Positions 24,733 to 35,503 of a stretch of 64,000 bases of DNA are shown piece by piece. Each line of letters starts with the position of its first letter. Position 1 is the stretch's first letter. Position numbers and translations under genes: made by a program. The notes below the pieces were generated by a model. It did not search any database. It was given only the letters and a program-made list of their open reading frames with translations, and had not been told where the DNA came from. The stretch is taken from positions 26,240,597 to 26,304,596 of the forward strand of contig OY735215.1 in the NCBI GenBank assembly GCA_963457665.1. The letters run 5' to 3'. The stretch is from Thysanoteuthis rhombus. Taxonomy: Eukaryota; Mollusca; Cephalopoda; Oegopsida; Thysanoteuthidae.

Positions 24733-26570
24733 GAATTGTCTTAAAAATAGAAAATTTAGGGTCTTGAAATATTTAATGAATCTAATACTTAATTGGTTTG
24801 GAATCTTAGGTGGAGAGAGGAATTTGACTTTTTTAAAAAATGAGCAAACATCAATGATTCAATATTTGATTAATTTTTCCTTCATCTTAATGTTTAGTTG
24901 AAATTGATTGCAACTTCAACTCAGGCTTTTATTTATGGCTATGAGCAAATGAAAAATTAAGATTAAGGTAAAAAGTTGTCAAAAGTGATAAAATATTGGC
25001 TTACAATATTTTATCTGATAAATAAAATCAATGATAATAATTGCTTCAGTGATATGACCAGTCCTCATCCTCCCCCCAGGACATTGGCTCATTGAGTGTA
25101 TTTGTTGCACAAGTAAGGAAAACTATAGTTGGAGATGTTGAAGAAAGTAAATGAGATCATCTAGTCCTCTATATAATGAGTGAAAGTTTGTTTGTTTTGA
25201 AACAGCATCACCATTTCTCAACAAATCTTTACCAATTTTAGTATGGAGGTCTGTACTTGATATAATTATGTATGAACAAGGAAAACCAGGTTCTGGTCTC
25301 CCTCTGGTAATAAATGTTGTAACTTCTATTTATTCCTGTTTTTAGATGTTTCTTATCTAGATTTTGTATTTTTCAGTTGCATGACGCTATTTCTCAATGA
25401 ATCTTTATCAATTTAGGCATGGAAGTCCAGATGCACCCTGAATAATGCATAAACAAAGAAAATCCAAGTCAATGCTCATTGAGGAGTAAAACCTGGTGTA
25501 ACTTCCCTTTTTTAATTAAAATTATTATCCTAGAGGTGATAAAATCAAGGGAGATAATTCTAATCCTGTATTCGGACGTTTCTCATCAAGATTTACTTGT
25601 TTTTAGTTTCTTATCTTGATTTTGTTACTTTTGGTTGTGACTGGATGTTAGAAATATCCATTTAGATATTTCTTAAAAGATTACATTTTAATTTATGTTT
25701 TATGACTTAATTTCACGTGTTAACCTGACAATGAATTTAGCATTTAACTTGAAAATAATTTTTGCATTTTATGTTAATGTTCTTTCAATTTCGTTTGACA
25801 TTGCTCCAAATAGGTGAAACTATCGATGATACTTACTTATGCATGTTATTTCTTTTTATCACAGTTTTTCATTGAATGCACACATCTGATAATTTGGATT
25901 GGACAGTATTAGCTGCTGCTGATGTTATAAGATATCCTAAATTCCAACGCCTGGGTTCTAATAGAAAAAAAGGCTTTCAGTTTTCAGTTGTTTTTGTTTT
26001 TGTGTAGGCATTCAGGGTCTGTTGGAAGCTAACCAAGCTTATATTAAATCTAATGAAAAAAATAGAATTTCTGAGTCATTTTTTTTTGACAATATCAACA
26101 TTTTTTCTTCATAGTGATCTTTGGATGTAGTAGAGGTAACTCTCATGGTGAAACCTTTGCATAAACTTAGTTATGGAGGGCGGCAAGCAGGATAGTTTTT
26201 CCCTAGAAACTTTTGTGCAGATGCAATATTTCTCTTTTTTTTTTTCTTACTTTTTTCCTGGAAACATTTCCACACACTCGATATTTTATTTAAAAATTGC
26301 CGTTTATCCAAATTTTTTTTTTTTTTTTTTTTTGTTGAATTTTTTGGGATATTTTTTAAGAATTCAATATTTTAAATGAGACAATTATCTGCTGTAACAA
26401 TGATATCTAACTAATATTAAGTGGTAATAAATATGAAAGAAAAATATTGAAATAATATAAATGTGAATAAATTTTTTATTTGTAATAAAAATGTGAACTT
26501 TGGGAATGAGTGAAATCTCGGTTCAAAATGACACATGAGCATCTCCATTTTTTTTATATATGTACTGTAA
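24733..26570. other. Intergenic region with internally repeated segments
   Basis: Segments near 25205-25275 and 25385-25450 are similar (CCATTTCTCAACAAATCTTT versus CTATTTCTCAATGAATCTTT, each followed by a GTATGGAGGTCTG-like block), suggesting a tandemly repeated dispersed element. A T-run occupies 26311-26333. No gene was seen. Confidence 0.4.
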
Positions 26571-26578
26571 GGTTAGCT

Positions 26579-26743
26579 GTTTTAGGAACTTTCATGCTCT
26601 TCTTCAAGGCCTTCTTAGGAACTTCCATGCTCTTCTTCAAGGCCTTCTTAGAAACTTTCATGCATTTTTCCAAGGCCTCTTTAGGAACTTCCATGCATTT
26701 TTCCAAGGCCTCTTTAGGAACTTTCATGCATTTTTCCAAGGCC
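26579..26743 (-). repeat. Five tandem 33-bp units, open in frame on the minus strand
   Basis: Each unit contains a CTTTCATGC or CTTCCATGC block and a CAAGGCC block. On the minus strand an 80-codon frame (26554-26796) runs through all five as an 11-residue repeat of the form KVPKEALEKCM. Substitutions between units keep Lys/Glu, Cys/Ser and Val. No flanking domain or clear splice sites identify a host gene. Confidence 0.7.
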
Positions 26744-27769
26744 TTCCCCAAAGTAAATTTTTTTACTTTTTTGCTCCCCTCTCCTTTTAGCATCATAGTG
26801 TGGATTGAACTGTTAAAAAAGCTGAGTTTTAAAAGAATCTTGAAATTTTCTAAAAGTTAGTCTGAAAACTTTTTCTTTTATTTATCTCTGTATCCTCTGA
26901 TATTTGTGAAGGATGTAGAAAAATCTGTTGACAGAATTGAATATCAAAAGTTCCTAATACCATTAAGATCGAAAAACGAGGAGAAAAAATATTAAAAATC
27001 ATTTTTGTAAACACTAACTGACGTCCATGCATGTCATAGATAGATATGAATAGACAAACAGATTGATGAAAAAAAAATTCCAAGCAAAAAAAACCTGTTT
27101 TCAACTCTGAATTCTGCTTTTTACCAATTAATGTGTGAAATCATAGTGTGGAAAATATGTAGTGAAATTTGGAAAGGAAAATAAGAAGCTGACTTTGAAG
27201 CAGTGTTGCCAAGTTGGTCATTTTTTTGTCAGATATGGTTGTGTTTTTTCAAATTTAGTGGATTAAAATGTAATCAATAAAATCAGACTGGGCTCTTCAG
27301 CCTCATAAGGCAGTTATAATGCTTGCTCAAAGCATAGATATGAAGTAGTGTCTTTTTCTTCTTTTTTTTTTTTGCCCTTTGAATATTCAATCCTGCATAG
27401 TCGGATACTTCAGCTAGTTTTGTACATTGCACAAGTACGATTTTGCATGTTAATTCAACTTTTTGACTCTGTTTCTATCCAGAATTATGATTCAGCAATA
27501 ATGACTTTTTTTTTGTGGTGCGTTCACAGTAGTTGTCTCCCCTGAATTCTAGTCGTCCTTGGCTCCTGGAGTTGAAATAATACTCAAGTCAGATGAGAGA
27601 ATGTTAGTAGAGCCTATATACGAGTCATCCTCATGCTTGATGAAGCTTGTCAATCTGTAAAACCTGATATCCATTCATTTATTTATTGTCAGTTTCAAAG
27701 AATAAAAATAATGAGTTGGGTTTTCATTTAAAAAAATCCAGTGATTTGAACATTGTAGGAAAATACCTA

Positions 27770-28460
27770 ACCCTAGCTCTTAGTTCTCACTGTCACCTTA
27801 GCATTCTTTCCATGAATCCTTGCACCCCTGGAAGGCATCAAGCATGATGGTCTTGAGGACCTTCTACAATTTTTTTTGGATATCCTCAATTGAGTTCCAA
27901 TGACTCCCTTTCAATCAGAGTCTCAGCTTGGTAAACAAGTAAAAATCATAGGGCGGGGGAGGCAAAAACGGTGAGTGGGGAATTACTATCAGGAATCCCA
28001 ATCTTGGCACAAATTTTGCAGTAATGTGTCTCATATCCAACACATCTGATAAAATGCACTGAATCCTTCAATATCACAAACTATATGGATAGTTTGTCTA
28101 TAATCTGACGCACTTTTTTTTATGTTTTCCGGTGTTATGCTTGTTGACTGTCATTCAGAACCGTCATCATTTTTAACGGATGTTCGTCCTTCTGTGAAAT
28201 GCATGTACCAGAAGAACGTTCTGCTGTGGGACATCGCATTAAGGCAGCCGCTGAGTTTCTGCAATTTTCTTGTTGGTCTTGAAGCAGAACTTGATGCAGA
28301 TTATTTGCTCCTTGGAATTCACTATTGCAAAAAATGCCAAACCACCTATACGAGACTACAAAAATAAGTAACTCGGCAACATCTCTACTCACACAAGCAG
28401 CTGTTGGCACACTTGACGCACAAAGGGTTCTGCTCTCCATCCAACTGCAGAAGGCTGAAC
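27770..28460 (-). pseudogene. mariner-family transposase pseudogene (FLJ37770/GVQW3-like), internally deleted
   Basis: Minus-strand pieces include ICIKFCFKTNKK (N-terminal), LVHAFHRRTNIR, DVLDMRHITAKFVPRL, then directly SPLTVFASPAL and FLLVYQAETLIERESL, and a C-terminal MERMLR region. The order matches FLJ37770-like transposases, but the block between AKFVPRL and the HDN/SPD region, which holds the first catalytic Asp, is missing. Stops and shifts are frequent. Confidence 0.7.
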
Positions 28461-29513
28461 TGCATACGGTTTGCTCTCACTGTTCAAATTACTGGAACTT
28501 TTGGGTATCACCTTATATTAACTAAACCAATTGTTTGAATTTCTTAGATGAAGTAATAATTGTTTCAAGTTGATTTATTCTTCATCAGATAAACGATTGT
28601 CAACCATTATTCATTTTTGAATAGTATTTCCTTTCATCTTAATTTCATTTGCTTTTTATCACATTTTCTTTCTCTAATTCTTTCCCTGAATTACACACCT
28701 GTTTGCTATATACTGCTTCCTCCAATTATCTCATTCTCTAGTTGTGTTTCCCTGTGTATTATCTGGACTTCATCCCAGGGAGGATAATGTGGACCTTTCT
28801 CCTCTGTTGCTGGAGATAAGCTGGGATAAGCAGTATATTTGTCACCATTTCTTTTCTGTTTTCGACCATCTTCTAGAAAAAGTGACTCTTTTTCCTGATG
28901 GATTGTACGTGTGAAAAAGTCTGTAAAATAGATTGACTGAAACATTGTAATACAAACTTGAGCAGTATTAAGAATGAGTTCAATCATCCGGATAACTCTT
29001 GGTAAGAAACTAATGTGATTGAGAATATTCTCAATTGGTACCGTAAACACGTTCCCCTCTCTAGCCAATTTCACTTTGTTGTATACTTTATTTAACTCTT
29101 ATTACTTAGATACAGAACAAGTCATTTAATGTGATAACTTTGGGACAGTTACTCTTTGTAAAGGACATAAAAATTGGAACTAATTACATTCATTGTTACA
29201 TTGTTAAATTCATTCTGATGAACTAGTTTACATTGAAAAAGAAAAAAACTGAATTTTTTTTTTCTTAATTTTTAAAAATTTCTTATTTATATTATATAGA
29301 GCGTTTGTGACTGTCTGATTTAGATATCAATATCCATGGTTCTAATAAATGGCTTACTCTCTGCTTTGTGTGATTCTTATTACCCAGATGATTATTTTGC
29401 AGCATCTTCTGTGTGGCTATTCCGAAATTGTTTTCAAGCTTTTTGCAGTATAGCAATAAGTCTTTATTTACTAAATTTTTTTTTTTTTCTTTTTTTTTTC
29501 TGTTTTGTATTAG
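28461..29513. other. Region upstream of the first recognised MRE11 exon
   Basis: It should contain the end of the first MRE11 intron and possibly the promoter and 5' non-coding exon, but no TATA box, CpG cluster or donor stands out. A very T-rich tract at 29475-29510 forms the polypyrimidine tract of the splice site. Confidence 0.4.
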
Positions 29514-30558
29514 AGTAATATGGTAAGACAAGATGAATTTTCCGGTAAGGATAACACGTTCAAGATCTTGCTGGCCACAGATATCCACCTTGGTTACATG
29601 GAGAAAGATCCAGTGCGTGGCAATGATTCTCTGGTGACCTTTGAAGAGATTCTTGAAAAGGCCAAAAAGGAGGATGTTGACTTTATTCTCCTCGGGGGTG
29701 ACTTATTCCATGAGAATAAACCCTCACGCCGTGTGTTACATGGTTGCATATCGTTGATGCGCAAGTATTGTCTCGGCGAAAAACCTGTGCAATTTGAGTT
29801 TGTCAGTGACCAGTCTGTTAATTTTGAACACTGCAACTTTCCTTATCTGAACTACGAAGACCCGAATCTCAACATATCCTTTCCCATATTCTCGATTCAT
29901 GGCAACCACGATGATCCAACCGGGCAGGGAAACCTCTGTTCTCTGGATCTGCTGCATACGATCGGCCTTGTCAACTACTTTGGCAAATCAACCTCACTCG
30001 AAAAGATCACGCTATCACCCTTGCTGCTGCAGAAGGGAAACACCAAACTGGCCACGTTCGGGCTCGGCTCGATCCGGGACGAGCGCCTTCATCGACTGTT
30101 TCTGAACAAAAACGTGTCTATGTTACGACCACGTGAAGAGCAGGACGACTGGTTCAACCTGTTTGTGATCCATCAAAATCGCTACAAGCATTCTGCAACG
30201 AAATACATTCCGGAACAATTCCTTGATGATTTTTTAGACCTCGTCGTGTGGGGTCATGAGCACGAGTGCCGCATTGACCCTGAGTGGAATGGGATCCAGA
30301 ATTTCTATGTTTGTCAACCTGGAAGTAGTATTGCAACATCAATGAGTCCAGGGGAAGCAGCACAAAAGCATGTTGGCCTCTTGTACATCAATGATAAAAA
30401 CTTCAAGATCAGCAAACTTCCCTTAGAAACTGTTAGGCAGTTTTACACTGAAGACATTGTCTTTAGTGAAACGTCCCTTAGACCTGAAGATCCTCATATC
30501 AGTTCAAAGATGGAAAAATATTGTGTGGAAAAAGTGGAATATTATCTCGAAAAAGCAG
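29514..30558 (+). CDS. MRE11: MRE11 exon 1 (first coding exon): complete phosphoesterase domain
   Basis: A very long T-rich tract ending in TATTAG (29511-29513) is the likely 3' splice site, leaving AGTAAT before the ATG at 29520. The frame stays open for 346 codons and ends at CAG|GTATTT in phase 1; read-through would stop at 30564. All nuclease motifs lie in this one exon. The stretch around 29950-30300 is visibly richer in G, C and CpG than anything around it. Confidence 0.95.
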
Positions 30559-33500
30559 GTATTTAAAACCTTTGTTCTTATTTGAAATTTGTTTCTGTTG
30601 CAACTGACAGGATGGCTAAACTTTCAAACATTCTGTAAACGGTTTTCTGTATTCTTCAAATATGTTATAGTAACATCTGGCTGTTTATCTTCTTTTTCTT
30701 TTATAGACTTAGTATGCAAGTCTCATTTTAGAAAATGAAATTATTCCTTGCTTAATATTTGGAGACCAGAGACCATAATCTTCATACTATACTCATGAAA
30801 TTCATAATACAGATTTTCAATAATATGGTTAGATAACGTTTTTGTTATTTTTTACAGATTTGTTCATAAATATGTTTTATGTCTTTCTAAGTTATTATAT
30901 AAGTGCAGTTAACAAAAGATTATTGTTTAGTCAATATTTGATAGCCATTATTCTCATAGGTAAGAACATTGGTCATGTAAACAAAAGGCTATAAGTTTAC
31001 TTGTGTTATCTGTCATGTGACTGCGTTTTAATGTGTGGATATACTTTTGCCATTGTGGGTCATATCAGGTTTTGTTACTTCTGGTTGTCCATACTTCAGT
31101 GGGCTTTCATCACAATGGTAAGAAAATCCAGTTATGTAATGATTAAATCAAATATTTCAGTTATGACTACTATATTTTTGGAAAATTTTTTCAATTACAG
31201 AAGTTAAATTTTTCACTCAGTAGACATCAATCTTGACATAAGCAAAGTTTGACGTTAGAAACAAACCCAAACCTGTTCTGAGTTTGCAAGAGTAACTTTC
31301 ATTTTTCATGACTAACTCATTTTCTTTTCTTTTTTTTTTTTTTTGTTATTTAAACAAAAATTTAAACTTCAGAGAAGATATTCAAATTATTCCTTCAAGT
31401 TTTAAAATTTTATAAAAATGTCTGTGATCAGTGTTAGAATTCGTAAAGTTTTAGATGCCCACCTTGTTGAAATGAGAAATGTATGAATTGTACTATTTCA
31501 TGCTGGCCTATTTTGGGATCATTTATGCACAATATGAAAGAGGAATCTGGTCTACATTTTTAGGTACAGAAACAAACATAGCATGATGTTTTGTGCAATA
31601 CAAAGGAATGGACACTGGCTTTTATAGAACATTGAAATGCTCTGAAAATTCTGAATCATTGAAAATATTTCAGAGTATAATAAGATACAGAGCCTTCTAA
31701 AATCCCTAATCAATTACATATTTTACGGAGTAAAGTGACTGGTGTAAATTGAATAAAAGTCTGTTTAAACTTTTCGTACATATTCAGAACAACTGAAATT
31801 ACAGGTGAGTTAACTAACATTCTAAATTCATCATTTTGCTGTACTTCAAGAAGAATACATAACTTGATAGTAATTCATCATAGAATTTTACAGACATGAT
31901 ATTTTTCTTACCAAAGAGAAGCAGACAATATATTTTGGAAAAAACAAAACAAAGAACATTAATGATAGCCAGCAATATTCATTCTAAGTTTATTAAAAAA
32001 TGTTTTACAGTGCAGACACATTCTGGTAACAGCAAACAACCAGACAGACCTTTGATTCGTTTACGTGTTGACTACAGTGGAGGTTTTGAGCCCTTCTCTG
32101 CTTACAGGTAAGTTTTCAAAGATTGTACCAATAGATCTGTTTGGGTTTGATTTTCCTATCTTGAATAGGTTTCCAAAAAATCCTTATTCAAACTATCTCA
32201 GCTGCATTAATCATTCACCAAAATATATATTTACACTAACTGAATTCTAATATTTTTTTATTATATGAACTACAGGCTATGATCACTGGATTTCACTGTG
32301 TGCCCACTGTTCTGATGATATCTGTGACTTGTGTTAAGATTTACATAACAATCTATGCCTGAAATTTTTTAAAGCGGGAGGTCTTTGTACAGGGACTATC
32401 CCACTCTTTTGGGTCTTCCAAGTCATTTCTCAGTGGTATGTTGAGACGTCACTGCTGGCAGGAGTTGCCAGAAAAGAGTTAGTTTAACACTAGTCTACCT
32501 CGGGCTCTACTCCTGATTTTGTTTTTTCTGTCAGAGTAACATTCTCCTAGTCGGACTACCTCACGGGGTGAAAAGGCTCCTACTGCTCAACTATTCACCC
32601 ATAGCTGCTGGAGAGAAGTGAATTCATGTCTTTTCCGAAGGCATTAGTACAAAATGAATGTATGCGTATTCTGTTTTCCATGCCAGTAACCACTATGCTT
32701 CCCTGCTCCTCCTTCTCTGGATAAAATCTCCCAAGGTGTATATTCAACTGATTCTGAAAATATGAACTCTTGTTCGGTTTTGTAATGCATTTGCTAGGTA
32801 AGCAATTTTCCAAGCTTATATTTTTTTGTGATCTACTAAATTCAAGTTCATGTGGAAATTGAACCTTTGAAGGTATATAATTGAAAACTGATAAAAAGTT
32901 AATTTTCTGGACAATTCAAGCATCAAAAATGTCTTGAATTGTTGTGTGTATTAAATCAAAATTTATGTTTGAAAATTGAGTGGAATCTATTGACTCAAAA
33001 TTCCTCAACTGTTTGAGTCATATCTCTTTTTCTTCCCCTTTGAACTACTCTGCCATTTGTTGATCAGTCAGGGTAATAAAATAAATGATGGGGCAGACTA
33101 TAAACCTTTGCACTCCCTGATGTATGAAGATAAAAAGGTGGTATTAAGAATGATCCTCCATGCAGATAACAATACGTGAAAAGTGGGATGAAATTCAACT
33201 CAAAATGTGTTGAAGAGTAGAGGAATACAAACAGATTTCAGTTATTGAGGTACCTTTTATAATTTCAAGATTATTAATTATCATTCAGAGAGTTGTTTGG
33301 ACTATTGATCTCATTCTTGTTACTGCTTTTTTAATTACCATACCATTTCAGCAGGTCCATTCTATGGTCTTCTTCAGATGTACAATCAGTATGGAATGGG
33401 GAGGGGGTCTCTTTTATACTTTGTTTGTTATCATTTTCTGTTTTGCACTACCCTGAGAGAAAAAAAAAGAGATGTAGGATTTCTTCACCGGCACAGAGAA

Positions 33501-35456
33501 TGGAATGGGTGAACAGAGTTCGAATTTTGGCCTAGGCAGCTCGTGTTCACTTCACACCAATTCCTTTGAGAAAGGCATGAATCAACTTCTCCCTTCAGCT
33601 ACGGGTAAATAGCAGAGCAGTTGGCGCCCTTTAGCCCAGTAACGCAGTCCATCTAAGAGAAGATTACTCTGAAAGAAAAAAAACCCTACAGCTTGGGCAT
33701 GAGGCTGGCATCTCCAGCCTGTATAACCTACTTGGTACTGAAACCGCAAAGTGACCCTATGCTCCACAAGGAATCTACAAGAGTAAACATATAAATAGGA
33801 TTTCTCCAAGAGTTTTCCTTCTTTTACAGATTTGGTCAAAAGTTTGTTGATAAAGTAGCCAACCCAAAAGATATAATTACTTTCCATAGAAAGAAAGTTA
33901 CTAGCACTGATAAAAAAGGAATCGTATTTGGTAAGTAACGTCACTCTTCATTTCACCTTAAAATGCTTTTGCATAAATGTATGCCTGTGTTTGGATTCAT
34001 ATGTATATATATTGGGTTAGCTAAAAAGCTCATTTGGTTTATTTATTAAAAATAAAAGACAGTTTCTACAATTTCGACATTAACTTTATTGGACAACATA
34101 TTTTAACATTTCATCTCACTATCATCTGCCATCTTTCTGACAACTTCATGATTCCATTCTCTCAGAGCATTTGATCTTTCAGAGCAAAGAACTGCTCTAT
34201 TAATTCCTTTAAAATATCAATTCCCTAGAATTCCAGGGAACAGACATTTTTTTTTATACCAAAGAAGCATACTCCAGTGTTATTCTGATGAACTATTATA
34301 TCCTTTTTTTCCTAACTAATTCCATTGTTGTAAAGTACCTACTTTTCATCGCATTTTTGAGTGTTGGCTATCTCCCGTGTTGTATAATGTTGATTATTCT
34401 CAAATAATGTTCTGAATTGATTTCTATCAATCTCAACTGGTTTACATGAGTATTGGGCATTGCTCAGCAAGAAATCACCTGCATGAATCTCTGCAAAACA
34501 CTGTTGACAAGTTTGATCATTTCCAGCACCACCATAAATTGTATAAATCTTTTGCATTTGAGTTGCATTTTCATCTTTCTTAAGATGAAAGAGCATAATA
34601 TGCCAAAAATGTTGGTTATTTTCTTCTACCTTAAACATCAGAATCAACAAGCGAAAATACACCATTTTTGACAATACTTTTTAAAAAATGCATATTGTAG
34701 TAACCATCAAATAATTGCCACTTCACCGTTTCTTGTAATGTTAAGATATTGGTTTGTTTAGTAAAGAGTAGATAGTTGTGTACATAATATATATTTATAT
34801 AAGCATGCCTTTTTTAAATTTTCCAGACAGCAAAGTTTTATTTGATTTCAAACCTGATAGTCTTGATACTACTCGAGTGGAGGACGTTGTACAAAGTCAC
34901 TTTTCCAATGCCGAACAGGTATGTTACTTTGTCTAAGATGTTATCATGATTCTAAAAAGTGAATGCCATGAATTTGAAACTTTCAACATAGATTTTAATG
35001 TATTATAAAAGCTGGTACCTGATTTCCTTTTCAATTTTGGATATTTCAAAGTTCCAATTCAATCGTGAAATGGGCTTCTATGAGTGTTGAGAGAAATTTC
35101 TTTATATCATATATATATATATATATATATGATTATGTATATATATATATATATAATGCTCCTCTATTCAGGTTTGAGCACTCTTTAAGTGAGGTAACTC
35201 GTTCATTGTAAGCTTATATAATGCTCTTCCATAGGAATAGAGCACTCTGGTGGATAGGGAATTTAAGCTAAATAAATATATTGCTTAAATTCAGCCTTAC
35301 TGACCGTCCAGTTCCGTGGCTCAGCAGTAGGATACCGGCCTCCGGGTCTGAAGCGAAGGTTTGAATCCTACCTCATGGTACTGGATGGGATAATAGATTG
35401 TCTATAGCCACACTGAAGAGTTGTAATTTAATGAAACAGCTGTCTGTGGATGACAC

Positions 35457-35503
<47 letters not shown>

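Noticed and set aside
34339..34674. 111-codon minus-strand frame as an independent gene
   Set aside because: It is the N-terminal part of a mariner transposase remnant.
35308..35384. Functional tRNA gene
   Set aside because: Although it folds partly like a tRNA, the same body recurs in four SINE copies and lacks a proper anticodon arm.
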